DNA from: Shewanella electrodiphila | GTDB lineage: Bacteria; Pseudomonadota; Gammaproteobacteria; Enterobacterales; Shewanellaceae | Assembly (NCBI RefSeq): GCF_023283985.1 | Contig: NZ_JAKIKU010000011.1 | Coordinates: 1 to 64,000, forward strand | DNA length: 64,000 bases | Reading direction: 5' to 3' | Shown: positions 53,174-62,708 of the stretch, piece by piece | How the letters are laid out: each line of letters starts with the position of its first letter | How positions within the stretch are numbered: position 1 is the stretch's first letter | Made by a program: the position numbers and the translations under genes | Notes under the pieces: generated by a model | Databases searched by the model: none | What the model saw: only the letters and a program-made list of their open reading frames with translations | Told to the model about the DNA's origin: nothing

Positions 53174-55312
53174 ATGAAAATTTCACCTATTGCGTTTGCG
53201 GTTGTTGCAGGTTTAGCCTCAGCATCATTAGCGGCTGAAGAAGCTGCAAATGAAACAGCATCAAGCCAAGATTTTGTTGCTAACATCGAACGTATTCAAA
53301 TTACTGGAATGAACTTCAATAACTACAAAGTGGGCACCTCTTCTGGCGCAATGCGTGGTGACATTGATTTAATGGACACGCCGCAATCAGTTAACGTTAT
53401 TCCTGATTTTGTCACTGATGAGCAGTTAGCAAGAAACTTGTCAGAAGTATTGGTAAATGATTCAAGTGTTACCGGTGGTAGTGAAAAGTGGAACCGCCAA
53501 GTGTTCAACATCCGTGGTTTTGAACTTGATTCTGGCAGTGGCTTCTTAATCAACGGTCAGCAGCAGTGGTCTCACTACGTGCAACCGATTGAAACACTAC
53601 AACAGGTTGAAGTGCTTAAAGGCCCATCAAGCATGCTCTATGGCCAGTCAGGTCCTGGCGGCTTAATCAATATGGTGACTAAAAAGCCAACCTATGAAAA
53701 CTTATTTGACGTTGCATTTGATACAGATGCAAACGGTTCTACACGTTTTCAGTTAGATGCGGGTGGCGCGTTAAATGATGCTGAATCAATTCGTTACCGT
53801 ACAGTGTTAGTCAAGCAAGACACCAAATACTGGCGCGAATACCAAGATGGCAATGGTGAACAAGAGCAAGAGCGTGATCGCTTTTTAGGTTACTTAAACC
53901 TTGAATTCGACCTACATGAAGATGTGATGTTATCGGTTAAGTACGATTACACTGACGACAAAACAGGCATCGACAGAGGCGGTTGGTTAGATGATAACGG
54001 CGACTTAGTTGGTGACCGTGAAGATATTTGGGATATGTCATGGGCATTTACCGATAACAACGTTGAAAACTTAGGTGCAGACTTAACTTGGTATATTTCT
54101 GATGACTGGAAAATGACCACAGGTTATAACCATCAAACCTTTACTCGTCAGCGTTTAGATTCATCACCTTCAATGGTTTCTGGCATGGATCCAACCACTG
54201 ATGGTTACCAAATCAAAGCCTTTGATCGTTATGATGACTGGCAGCATAAAACAGCCTACATGGACTTTACTGGCATCGTGAATGCTTTTGGCATGGAGCA
54301 TCAGTTACTCGTTGGCGCTAACATTTTAGATTACTACTATGGTCAACTTAGAGATAGCGGCGACGCTCAAATAGTTATGCCTGGTGAAAGTGTTCCTAGA
54401 CCAGATTTAGATTACAACAATGACACCACCAAATATGAGTCAAGCTACAAGCATTATGGTTTTTATGTTCAAGACTTAATGACCATTAACGACGAGTGGC
54501 AAGTACTTGCTGGCGTACGTTATGACGAACAGAAAAAAGATGGCGAAGGTGAAAATAGCTACGCTGTATCGCCTAAGTTTGGGGTAATTTACTCGCCAAG
54601 TGCTAACGGCAGTATTTACGCTAACTACTCAAAAAGCTTTAACCCACAGTCTATCGTAAACAACGAAAATGATGTCAACGATGGCATGGATTTAGACCCT
54701 GAGTATGGTGAGCAGTACGAAATCGGTACTAAGTGGGAACTGTTTGACGGTGGCTTATTACTAACTGGTGCGGTATTTGATACCACAGTGACGAACGTTG
54801 CAGTTCAAGAACAACTTGATACACCCGTTGGCGATAAAGAATATATCACCACTCAAAGCGGTAAGCAGCATCACCGTGGTTTTGAAATGGGTGCACAAGG
54901 TCAAGTAAGCGATAATGTATTTGTGACCAGTTCGATGATGTACTTGGATGCAGAATACGTGACAAGTGCTGAAGATACTGAACGTTTAGATGGTAAAACG
55001 CCAGTTGATGCGCCTGAATGGTCTGCCAACATCTGGACCCGTTACGAAGTCACTGACGATTTAGCATTGAACATAGGTGCTATCTACGTTGGCGAGCGTT
55101 TTGCTAATACGCAAAACACCATTGTAAAAGATGACTATGTTCGCTTTGACTTTGGTGCAGCATATACTTTCGCTGTACAAAATACCGACATGAGCGTGCG
55201 CTTTAACGTTAAAAACTTATTTGATACTGACTACTTAGGTGGTGGTACTAATACAGACGTTACTGTTGGTGAAGGCAGAAACTTCAGCTTAGCATTTGAA
55301 GCAAAGTTCTAA
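53174..55312 (+). CDS. TonB-dependent siderophore receptor
   Basis: 712 residues. Signal peptide to about residue 20 (ASASLAA). The TonB box lies in ERIQITGMN, and the plug shows MDTPQSVNVIPDF and VEVLKGPSSMLYGQSGPGGLINMV, typical of FhuA/FpvA-like siderophore receptors. The barrel ends in aromatic FEAKF. Iron control is supported by Fur boxes. The likely partner is the divergent PepSY protein. The siderophore is not known. Confidence 0.93.
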   Translation: MKISPIAFAVVAGLASASLAAEEAANETASSQDFVANIERIQITGMNFNNYKVGTSSGAMRGDIDLMDTPQSVNVIPDFVTDEQLARNLSEVLVNDSSVTGGSEKWNRQVFNIRGFELDSGSGFLINGQQQWSHYVQPIETLQQVEVLKGPSSMLYGQSGPGGLINMVTKKPTYENLFDVAFDTDANGSTRFQLDAGGALNDAESIRYRTVLVKQDTKYWREYQDGNGEQEQERDRFLGYLNLEFDLHEDVMLSVKYDYTDDKTGIDRGGWLDDNGDLVGDREDIWDMSWAFTDNNVENLGADLTWYISDDWKMTTGYNHQTFTRQRLDSSPSMVSGMDPTTDGYQIKAFDRYDDWQHKTAYMDFTGIVNAFGMEHQLLVGANILDYYYGQLRDSGDAQIVMPGESVPRPDLDYNNDTTKYESSYKHYGFYVQDLMTINDEWQVLAGVRYDEQKKDGEGENSYAVSPKFGVIYSPSANGSIYANYSKSFNPQSIVNNENDVNDGMDLDPEYGEQYEIGTKWELFDGGLLLTGAVFDTTVTNVAVQEQLDTPVGDKEYITTQSGKQHHRGFEMGAQGQVSDNVFVTSSMMYLDAEYVTSAEDTERLDGKTPVDAPEWSANIWTRYEVTDDLALNIGAIYVGERFANTQNTIVKDDYVRFDFGAAYTFAVQNTDMSVRFNVKNLFDTDYLGGGTNTDVTVGEGRNFSLAFEAKF

Positions 55313-55318
55313 ATTAAT

Positions 55319-55408
55319 GTTTTGAACTAAGGTTCGAACTAAGGTTTGAACTAATGTTTGAACTAATGTTCTAAATTAATGTTTTGGAACTAAGATTTTG
55401 AATCTAAG
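55319..55408. repeat. 12-14 bp tandem repeat after the receptor gene
   Basis: About seven imperfect units of the form GTTTGAACTAAT and GTTCGAACTAAG, starting seven bases past the receptor stop codon and ending before its terminator. Confidence 0.85.
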
Positions 55409-55426
55409 CAATACCGTGTTTTAGTG

Positions 55427-55466
55427 AAAGGCCCTAACATCAGCAATGATGTTAGGGCCTTTTTTA
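55427..55466. terminator. Terminator after the siderophore receptor gene
   Basis: AAAGGCCCTAACATCA, loop GCAA, then TGATGTTAGGGCCTTTTTT: a perfect 14-16 bp stem with a T run. It lies between convergent genes. Confidence 0.95.
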
Positions 55467-55488
55467 TGTCTACTTTTCAGCGTTACTG

Positions 55489-57429
55489 CTAAAGGTTTTT
55501 AGATAAAAACTCGTCAATCGCTTTAAACGTCATTAGACGATGCTGATTGTTGCTAAGGTAGTGATTGCCGTTATCAATTTCAACGTATTGTACTTTTTTG
55601 TCCAGCCCATCTAACTTGCGGTACATATCGCGGCTTTGGCTCACTTGCACCACTTTGTCATTGTCACCATGGATTAATAAAATAGGCACATTAATTTTGT
55701 CGGCGTGATAAATCGGCGAACGTTCATAAAGCGCATTATAGTCATCACCAATGATTTTTTTGGTCATTTCATGGTTGGTGTAAAAACGCGATAACTTAAC
55801 CAAATCCTCCACGTCAGCTACGCCAGCAAAACTGATAACACATTGATATAAATCAGGTGTCATTGCCGCGCCCATCATTGCGGCATAACCGCCGTAACTG
55901 GCACCTGCAATACAAATTCGCTTTGGATCGGCAATGCCTTCATTGATTAAATAGCGAGTGCCATCTTCAACATCAGTTTGCATTTCTTTGCCCCAGCCTT
56001 GTAAACCTGCAGTGGTAAATTGATGACCATAGCCAGCAGAACCTCGAAAGTTCATTTGCAGCACGGCATAGCCACGGTTAGCAAAGAATTGCGCCCAATA
56101 ATCAAATGAGTCGCCAGTATAAGATTGTGCTCCACCGTGAGGAAAGATGATGGTGGGGAGTTTTTTAGCTTCAATGCCTTTTGGTAGTGAAAGGTAGCTA
56201 GGGATGGTTAAGCCATCGCGAGCTTGGTAATTAACTGCTTTAGGTTTTACCAGTACATTAGGTGTTAGTTGAGCATACTTAGTGGTGATAACTTCTAGGC
56301 TATTAGCATCGCGATCCCCATAGAGATAAAGCCCTGGTTGAGTGGCGCTAGTGGCAAAAACAATATAGCGACGTTCATTTTTACTTAACTGAATCAAGTA
56401 ATTTTGCGTATCGGGTAAAGCTTGTTTTAGCCGGCTGCTAAGTTGTTGATAGCTTTTGTCCCAAAAGTGGTATTCATTATCGCTTCCTACTGAAACCCCA
56501 ATCGCTTGGCGAGTAATTTTAGAGTGCAGTAATCGACCATTAACATCTTGCTTTATTCTGCTATAAACCAATTCCTTAGTGAGTTTGGGGTCGGTTAAGT
56601 CGACCTTGAAAATAGCTAAATAACCTTGGTGATATGCTTTCACATAAAGCGTGTTTGGATTGACATCAAACCCTAAAGGAGTCACGGCATCTTCAGTGAA
56701 CGCTTCATATTTCCATAGTAAACGTAGATCACTATTGGCTTCACCTTGCTCATAAACGCGATATTCAGTGTTTTCTGGGTCTCGGTAAATGGCGATACGT
56801 ACTTTATGTTGTTGATCAGTGATCCACTTGCTGACATGTTCTCGGTAGTACTGCTCAGTCGTCACCTTTCCTGTGTTTAGGTTAACTTTAATGACACTAT
56901 CTTCATTTACTCGTTGGCTAAACCCACCTACCGACATAAGAATATGTTCAGGATCTTTTGTTAATAAATCAACGATTTGATGCTTATATTGCGGAACATA
57001 CTTGAAACGTTTAAGTGCTTTTTGGGTTAGTACATTATCAGTTTCGCCAGTTTTAATGTTGTATTTGAATAGCACTGTTTCATTAGCACGCTTTCCAAAG
57101 CGTTTTGAAGGTTTCATCGCAGAAATGAGTAGTATTTCATTACTTGCCCAGTTAAGAGTCAAAATTGTATAGCGCTGATGATTATTTTTTAACGGAATGT
57201 GAAATTGGCCAGTTTCGGTATTGAATAAGGCGACTATTTTATGAGGGACTTCGGCTTCACTGTCTACAATTAATGATGCGATATGCTTACCGTTAGGCGA
57301 CAGAGCCATCCAACTGACATCTGGAATGCTCGCAAATGCTTCAACTGGGAGCCGCTGAGGTGTTGTTGCACTGGCGGTGGGCATTTGGCTGATAAACAAC
57401 AAAATAATCAGCGCTAAAATCCGTTTCAT
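55489..57429 (-). CDS. S9-family serine peptidase (prolyl oligopeptidase type), first copy
   Basis: About 646 residues with a signal peptide (LALIILLFISQMPTASA). A beta-propeller-like N-terminal part is followed by an alpha/beta hydrolase: LPTIIFPHGGAQSY, the catalytic Ser in GASYGGYAAMMGA, Asp in HGDNDKVV and His in GNHYLSN. The ATG at 57429 has AGGA upstream. It lies on the same strand as a close paralogue. Such enzymes cut small peptides outside the cytoplasm. Substrate unknown. Confidence 0.92.
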   Translation of the reverse strand: MKRILALIILLFISQMPTASATTPQRLPVEAFASIPDVSWMALSPNGKHIASLIVDSEAEVPHKIVALFNTETGQFHIPLKNNHQRYTILTLNWASNEILLISAMKPSKRFGKRANETVLFKYNIKTGETDNVLTQKALKRFKYVPQYKHQIVDLLTKDPEHILMSVGGFSQRVNEDSVIKVNLNTGKVTTEQYYREHVSKWITDQQHKVRIAIYRDPENTEYRVYEQGEANSDLRLLWKYEAFTEDAVTPLGFDVNPNTLYVKAYHQGYLAIFKVDLTDPKLTKELVYSRIKQDVNGRLLHSKITRQAIGVSVGSDNEYHFWDKSYQQLSSRLKQALPDTQNYLIQLSKNERRYIVFATSATQPGLYLYGDRDANSLEVITTKYAQLTPNVLVKPKAVNYQARDGLTIPSYLSLPKGIEAKKLPTIIFPHGGAQSYTGDSFDYWAQFFANRGYAVLQMNFRGSAGYGHQFTTAGLQGWGKEMQTDVEDGTRYLINEGIADPKRICIAGASYGGYAAMMGAAMTPDLYQCVISFAGVADVEDLVKLSRFYTNHEMTKKIIGDDYNALYERSPIYHADKINVPILLIHGDNDKVVQVSQSRDMYRKLDGLDKKVQYVEIDNGNHYLSNNQHRLMTFKAIDEFLSKNL

Positions 57430-57511
57430 AATAATCCTAGTGGTTTGGGTCAAAGTGTAGCTCTCATCCGAAGAGCAATTAATTTATGGCTATTAAAGCC
57501 GAGCTATTGCT

Positions 57512-57571
57512 GTACGAGCAAGAGTTAAACGAGCAAGTGCTTTACGAACAAGTGTTACACAAGCTAGTGCT
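57512..57571. repeat. 15-bp tandem repeat between the two S9 peptidase genes
   Basis: About four imperfect units such as AACGAGCAAGTGCTT and TACGAACAAGTGTTA, ending at the 3' end of the second peptidase gene. Confidence 0.8.
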
Positions 57572-59504
57572 ATAAATGCTTTTGCAAAAAAGCTTCAATA
57601 GCGACAAAGGTTTTTATTCGATGCTCATTGTTACTTAAATAATGGTCGCCATTTTCAAGTTCAATGTATTCAACTGGTTTGTTTAAGTCTTCTAGTTCAT
57701 CAAACATATCTTCACTGTGCTGGACTCTAACCACTCGGTCTTTATCACCATGAATAAGTAACACTGGCACATTGATATCTTTGGCCTTGCTCACTGGTGA
57801 ACGCTCATAAAGCGCATCATAGTCATCACCAATTTGTTTTTTAACGATATCAAAGTTGCTATACCGTCTGGATGATTTTACTAAGTACTCAATGTCAGTA
57901 ACGCCTGCAAAACTCACCGCACATTGATATAAATCTTTAGTCGTGGCCACTCCCATTAGGGCTGCATAGCCGCCATAACTGGCGCCAACAATACACACTT
58001 TATTGGGATCGGCGATGCCTTCATCGATTAACCAGCGAGTGCCATCTTCAACATCATTTTGCATATCAAGCCCCCAATTTTGTAAGCCAGCTTTCATGAA
58101 GTCGTAACCATATCCTGCAGAGCCTCGAAAGTTCATTCTAAGGACTGCATAGCCTCTGTTGGCTAAAAACTGAGTCCAGTAGTCAAAGCTATTGGAGTCA
58201 TAGCTAATTGGACCGCCATGGGGGAAGATAATGGTTGGTAGCTGTTTAGCTTCTTTATCTAACGGTGTGGTTAAGAAAGCTTGGATTTCTAAACCATCTC
58301 TAGCTTTGTACGATAAGGTTTGGGTGTTAGCCAATAAATCAGGTGTTAGTTTTTTATATCGATAAGCAATCGGGAATAGCTTTCCTGCATCGCGGTCACC
58401 AAATAGATAAGTGCCAGCTTCTTTTGAGTTGGTTGAATACACAATGTAACGACGCTCATTATCACTAAACTGGGTTATATAATTACGGTATTCAGGCAGT
58501 GCTTTGTTTAGACCATTAACAAGGCCGATATATTCTTTATCCCAAAAGGTATATTCAGACTCATCGCCATCATCAATACCAATAACCTTTTGCTTGAGTT
58601 TTGAATAAATGAGTGAGCCTTCGACGTCGTTAAACTCTTTACTGAATATTAATTCTTTAGCAAGCTCAGGGTCGCGTAAATCAACCTTGAAGATTGCTTC
58701 AAAACCTTCATGATAAGCCTGAACATAGAGGATGTTTTTATCCTGAGCAAAGCCCATTGGCCAAACTTGATCTTCCTCGAAAGCTTCAAACTCCCATAGA
58801 ATTCTTCTATCTTTATGGGCATCTTCTTGTTCATAAATGCGGTATTTGGTTTCTTTACGGTATATGCCGATTCGAATTCTATTTTGCCTATCCGTTATCC
58901 AGTCTGTAACGTTTGCTTCAGCAGGTTGCTCAAAACGAATATTGCCGTTATTTAAGTTAACTTTGATAACCGACTCAAATTGAGTTTTATTACCAATACC
59001 ATTAGTACCCAGTAACAAGTATTTGTCGTCATCGGGAAGGTAGTCGATAATATTTGATTGGATTTGTGGCATCCATTTAAACTTTTTAAGTCCAAAACGA
59101 CTTAGTAAATTAGAGGTACTTTTCTTACTCAGAGAATACTTAATAATGCGAGTTTCTGTGGTTGGGGTACCGAAACGAACAGCGGGAAACTTAGCTTTTA
59201 TGAGTAGTAAATCATCATTTGCCCAGCTCATGGATAAAATGACAAATTTTTCATTGTCCGTTTGAATAGGGTAAGAAGACTCACGAGTATCAATATCTAG
59301 AATATTGACTAATGTGCCTTCCATTCCTTTAGCTTCAGAACGAACTAAAGAAGCAATTTTAGTACCATTAGGAGACATAGTGACATGACTGACATCAGGA
59401 ATACTGGCAAACGCTTCAACAGGTAGTTGCTGATTTTTTGCAAATGATGTCAGTGAAGATAACAGCAAGATTGATGCTGTTAGTATAAGTAAAATCCTTT
59501 TCAT
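57570..59504 (-). CDS. S9-family serine peptidase, second copy
   Basis: About 644 residues, clearly similar to the neighbouring gene: signal peptide, propeller, then LPTIIFPHGGPISY, Ser in GASYGGYAALMGV, Asp in HGDKDRVV and His in GDHYLSN. Start chosen as ATG 59504 (GGAAAG upstream), not the upstream in-frame ATG. The pair lies head to tail with a gap of about 140 bases, suggesting tandem duplication. Expected to act in the periplasm. Confidence 0.92.
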   Translation of the reverse strand: MKRILLILTASILLLSSLTSFAKNQQLPVEAFASIPDVSHVTMSPNGTKIASLVRSEAKGMEGTLVNILDIDTRESSYPIQTDNEKFVILSMSWANDDLLLIKAKFPAVRFGTPTTETRIIKYSLSKKSTSNLLSRFGLKKFKWMPQIQSNIIDYLPDDDKYLLLGTNGIGNKTQFESVIKVNLNNGNIRFEQPAEANVTDWITDRQNRIRIGIYRKETKYRIYEQEDAHKDRRILWEFEAFEEDQVWPMGFAQDKNILYVQAYHEGFEAIFKVDLRDPELAKELIFSKEFNDVEGSLIYSKLKQKVIGIDDGDESEYTFWDKEYIGLVNGLNKALPEYRNYITQFSDNERRYIVYSTNSKEAGTYLFGDRDAGKLFPIAYRYKKLTPDLLANTQTLSYKARDGLEIQAFLTTPLDKEAKQLPTIIFPHGGPISYDSNSFDYWTQFLANRGYAVLRMNFRGSAGYGYDFMKAGLQNWGLDMQNDVEDGTRWLIDEGIADPNKVCIVGASYGGYAALMGVATTKDLYQCAVSFAGVTDIEYLVKSSRRYSNFDIVKKQIGDDYDALYERSPVSKAKDINVPVLLIHGDKDRVVRVQHSEDMFDELEDLNKPVEYIELENGDHYLSNNEHRIKTFVAIEAFLQKHL

Positions 59505-59600
59505 CCAAACTTTCCGTGTTGAACATAAACATGTTGCACACATGTTATCAGCAAAAAGATGGATAAAGCCAGTTTTACTAATGCTAAACCTATGTAATGG

Positions 59601-60938
59601 TTATATTTGCTTAAAAGCCTGACTGTATTTGTAATGCAGCGCGAGTGAGGCGCTACGGCACAGCATAAAGGCGCTCATTGCCGCCCATAAACCGTGATTA
59701 CCGTAACCTTGTAATAGATACCAGCAAGGAAAAAACACCACGAAAGTGGCAATAATCATGCTGTTTCGCATTGCTCTACCTTGAGCAGCGCCAATATAGA
59801 CACCATCAAACAAATAAGATCCGAATGCCAATAAAGGCATAAACACTAACCAAATAAGGTACATATTGGCTTGCTGTTGCACGATTTCGATACTGGTAAG
59901 TAAGCTAATAATGCCACTTCCACCAAAATAGAATAACAAGCAAAATCCCACTGAGAATAATGCAGACCAATAGCCAGCTAAGAGCACCGACTCATGCAGT
60001 AAGGGGAGGTTTTTCTGACCGACTGCACGGCCGACTTCAGCTTCTGCATAATAGGCTATGCCATCTAGGGCATAAGAGATGAGCATGAGTAAGTTTAACA
60101 ACACCGCATTAGCGGCAATGATGTCATCGCCTAAGCCAGCGCCGTAAAAGGTCATGAAGGTAAAGCTCGCCTGTAAACATAAACTGCGGATAAAAATGTC
60201 ACGGTTAAGTTTAAGCAGTTGCGAGTAGCCTTTATAGCTCAGGTGGATGAATAGCTTACTGAGATTAAAATCACTTTGCTGATAAAGGGCACGTTTAACA
60301 ATCACCGCTGCGACAGTGAACGCACAAATATCTGCGATGACCGAGGCTAAAGCGGCACCTTTAACGTTCCATTCAAAACCGATGACAAACACTACATCCA
60401 AAACAATATTAACGATGTTGGCAATGATAAGTTGCCACATCGCAGCTTTAGGCGCTTGTCTGCCGAGCAGCCAGCCGAGTAAGACTAAGTTCACTAATGC
60501 GAATGGAATCGACCAAATACGGATGTTGACGTATTCGCTGCAAAAGTGCTTTACCTCTTCACTGGCTTGGCTAAGAGACATGGCGAATTCAAGCAATGGC
60601 TGTTGTAAGATGATTGCGCTAAATCCAAATATCAATGCTAGGCTACAACCTTGTACCAGCAATTTTTGCTGAGTTACGGTATCATTAGCGCCATATGCTT
60701 GGGCGACAAGACCCGTAGTCGACATTCTCAAAAAGCCCAATAGCCACACAATTAAGGTAATAATTGTGCTGCCTAATGCCACACCGCCTAAGTAATAGGC
60801 TTCACTTAAATGACCAATGACAGCGGTATCGACTAAACCTAATAGTGGGATAGTGATATTGGATAAAATCATCGGCAATGCTAACGCAAATAGCTGACGG
60901 TTTTTTTGGCTGTTAAATAGTAATGCTTTTATGGACAT
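59601..60938 (-). CDS. MATE-family efflux transporter, DinF type
   Basis: 445 residues with about twelve membrane segments. The N-terminal LALPMILSNITIPLLGLVDTAVIGHL and GGVALGSTIITL are hallmarks of DinF-like MATE pumps, which use ion gradients to export drugs or toxic compounds. It is divergent from the deacetylase gene with only 9 bases between the two start codons. Substrate not known. Confidence 0.92.
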   Translation of the reverse strand: MSIKALLFNSQKNRQLFALALPMILSNITIPLLGLVDTAVIGHLSEAYYLGGVALGSTIITLIVWLLGFLRMSTTGLVAQAYGANDTVTQQKLLVQGCSLALIFGFSAIILQQPLLEFAMSLSQASEEVKHFCSEYVNIRIWSIPFALVNLVLLGWLLGRQAPKAAMWQLIIANIVNIVLDVVFVIGFEWNVKGAALASVIADICAFTVAAVIVKRALYQQSDFNLSKLFIHLSYKGYSQLLKLNRDIFIRSLCLQASFTFMTFYGAGLGDDIIAANAVLLNLLMLISYALDGIAYYAEAEVGRAVGQKNLPLLHESVLLAGYWSALFSVGFCLLFYFGGSGIISLLTSIEIVQQQANMYLIWLVFMPLLAFGSYLFDGVYIGAAQGRAMRNSMIIATFVVFFPCWYLLQGYGNHGLWAAMSAFMLCRSASLALHYKYSQAFKQI

Positions 60939-60947
60939 AGGAATCTT

Positions 60948-61994
60948 ATGTTAAAACAAAGTCTTTTGGGATTAATCTGCTTATTCTCGTTTAATGCCAG
61001 TGCAGTGGTGATTTTGCAATATCATCATGTATCAGAAACCACGCCTGCCAGCACGAGTGTGACACCGGCGCAATTTGAAGAGCAAATGCAATATCTTGCT
61101 GATAATGAGTTTACCATCATTAGCTTGCAAGAGGCGGTGGATGCCATAAAAGAAGATAACCCCATGGCTGACAAAACTATCGTGATTACCTTTGACGATG
61201 GATACGACAGTATTGCAGCTGCAGCAGCGCCCATTTTAGCCAAGCATAACTTTTCATATACCTTGTTTGTCTCGGTTGAACCCATTGAAAAAGGTTATGC
61301 AGGGATGATGAGCTGGGATGACATTAATCAACTTGCTCAAAATGGTGCGACGATTGCCAACCATAGCTGGGCGCACGAACACCTCAACCGCAAATTAGAC
61401 GGTGAAAGTCGCCAGCAATGGTTAACTCGCATCGAAAAGAATTTACTGGATACCGAAGCTGAAATTAAAAAGCATACGGGGCAAAGCGTACGCATGTTGG
61501 CTTACCCTTATGGTGAATATAATGCGGATGTTGAAGATATTCTTAAACAGCATGATTTTATTGGCTTAGGGCAACAGTCTGGCGCAGCGGGTAAGTATTC
61601 GATACTGACGGCATTACCCCGTTTTCCTGTTGCAGGGGCTTATGCGGATTTGGATAGTTTAAAAGTTAAATTTACCAGCCTGAACATGCCAGTGGTTAAG
61701 CAAAATATCACTGATCCATTATTAACTTCTGGTGATTGGCGACCTGAGTTAAAAGTCGAGTTAGACATCACTGATATTTACCCACATCAAGTGATGTGCT
61801 TTGTTCAGGGGCAAGGCGCGAAAAAGCCAACATGGTTGACCGAAACAGAGTTTAGCATTCAAGCGCCAGCGAATTTACCCGCAGGGCGTAGCCGTTATAA
61901 TTGCACCGCACCGAGTAAAACTCAGAAAGGCTATTATTGGTTTTCACAGGCTTGGGTGAGACCCAATAATGATGGAAGTTGGCCCAAAGAATAA
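60948..61994 (+). CDS. Polysaccharide deacetylase family protein
   Basis: 348 residues. Signal peptide to about residue 19. The NodB-type domain shows YHHVSE, FDDGYDS (metal Asp) and HSWAHEHLN (metal His pair), then YPYGEYNADVE. These enzymes remove N- or O-acetyl groups from polysaccharides outside the cytoplasm. A C-terminal module of about 100 residues is not recognised. AGGAA precedes the ATG. Confidence 0.9.
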   Translation: MLKQSLLGLICLFSFNASAVVILQYHHVSETTPASTSVTPAQFEEQMQYLADNEFTIISLQEAVDAIKEDNPMADKTIVITFDDGYDSIAAAAAPILAKHNFSYTLFVSVEPIEKGYAGMMSWDDINQLAQNGATIANHSWAHEHLNRKLDGESRQQWLTRIEKNLLDTEAEIKKHTGQSVRMLAYPYGEYNADVEDILKQHDFIGLGQQSGAAGKYSILTALPRFPVAGAYADLDSLKVKFTSLNMPVVKQNITDPLLTSGDWRPELKVELDITDIYPHQVMCFVQGQGAKKPTWLTETEFSIQAPANLPAGRSRYNCTAPSKTQKGYYWFSQAWVRPNNDGSWPKE

Positions 61995-62114
61995 TCTTTT
62001 GGTTAAGGATAAAACTTAGGTTTTCGGTATATGTTTTAATCTAGTTTTTATTCTAAGTATTTCAAAACTTCGTTTGGAGTAGATCAAGATCGTGGGTTGT
62101 CCACCTACACCCGA

Positions 62115-62164
62115 CCAAAAGGGAGTGAACGGCAACTCCCTCTTGGAACACCCACCCGCTCCGG
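62115..62164 (+). repeat. Dispersed hairpin block, copy at 62.1 kb
   Basis: Nearly identical to 22700-22748: AAAAGGGAGTGAACGGC, ACTCCCTCTTGGA and CCCACCCGCTCC. A further perfect hairpin, GAAGTTTT with AAAACTTC, follows at about 62166-62189. Confidence 0.9.
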
Positions 62165-62245
62165 CGAAGTTTTAAAAAGCGAAAACTTCCAACGGAGGTT
62201 TTCATAGCTTTTGACTTCGTTTGTAGCCTGCTTCGACAAGCCACA

Positions 62246-62325
62246 AAAATCACTAACGCTTCCAATGGGGCGTCCCTTCCCCTCGAAAGCTAGCCAGACA
62301 TCCATGTCTGGACTCACGTGATTTT
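62246..62325 (+). repeat. Three-way-junction structured element, copy 2
   Basis: Closing stem AAAATCAC (62246-62253) with GTGATTTT (62318-62325), extended by CAAG (62237-62240) with CTTG (62326-62329). After TAAC, hairpin 1 runs GCTT, GGGG, CCCC to AAGC; hairpin 2 is CCAGAC, loop ATCCAT, GTCTGG. Closing stem sequence differs from copy 1 but still pairs. Confidence 0.75.
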
Positions 62326-62708
62326 CTTGCTTACCTCAATTTAAATTGAATATTAAAAGCCTTCAAAGATTTTAATTCGTGCTTAACTAGGACAAACGAA
62401 CCTGCGGATACAACAATTCCCCATTGAAATTGCTGAAATGCGTTGAAGAAAATGGCGTAAGCCTGACAGGACGTCAGGCTAGCTTTAGTTGGCCAAGGAT
62501 GGCCTATCTAAAGCGTTAGCTATTTTCGAATAAGCATGAAGCTTACTCGCTTTGAAAGAGTAATTTCGTAGGGGCGGCAAGGGATATCGAAAAGGGAAAT
62601 GCTGTTGTTTCCCTTTCGTCTGGTGTGGGCGAAGCGCCACGACCTTGATCCTAATCCAAATGAAGTTTGGAAATGTACTTTGGAAATGACGATCCATAAT
62701 CAAGAATG
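62251..62708. repeat. Long tandem duplication, first unit
   Basis: A 458-bp unit that recurs next to itself at 62709. Both begin CACTAACGCTTCCAATGGGG. Differences are scattered substitutions and small indels, so the duplication is not brand new. Confidence 0.92.
62448..62527 (-). repeat. Three-way-junction structured element, copy 3 (opposite strand)
   Basis: Closing stem GAAAATGGC (62448-62456) with GCTATTTTC (62519-62527), one G-T wobble. Inside are GCCTGAC, AGGAC, GTCAGGC (62461-62479) and GCTTTAG (62482-62488) with CTAAAGC (62508-62514) enclosing GGCC, AAGGAT, GGCC. On the minus strand the order is closing stem, TAAC, hairpin 1, TA, hairpin 2, as in copies 1 and 2. A related hairpin block (AAAGGGAAA with TTTCCCTTT) lies at about 62588-62618. 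Confidence 0.75.

Noticed and set aside
62062..62317. Two overlapping short minus-strand ORFs
   Set aside because: They lie entirely within the dispersed repeats and change frame between copies, so they are by-products of the repeat.
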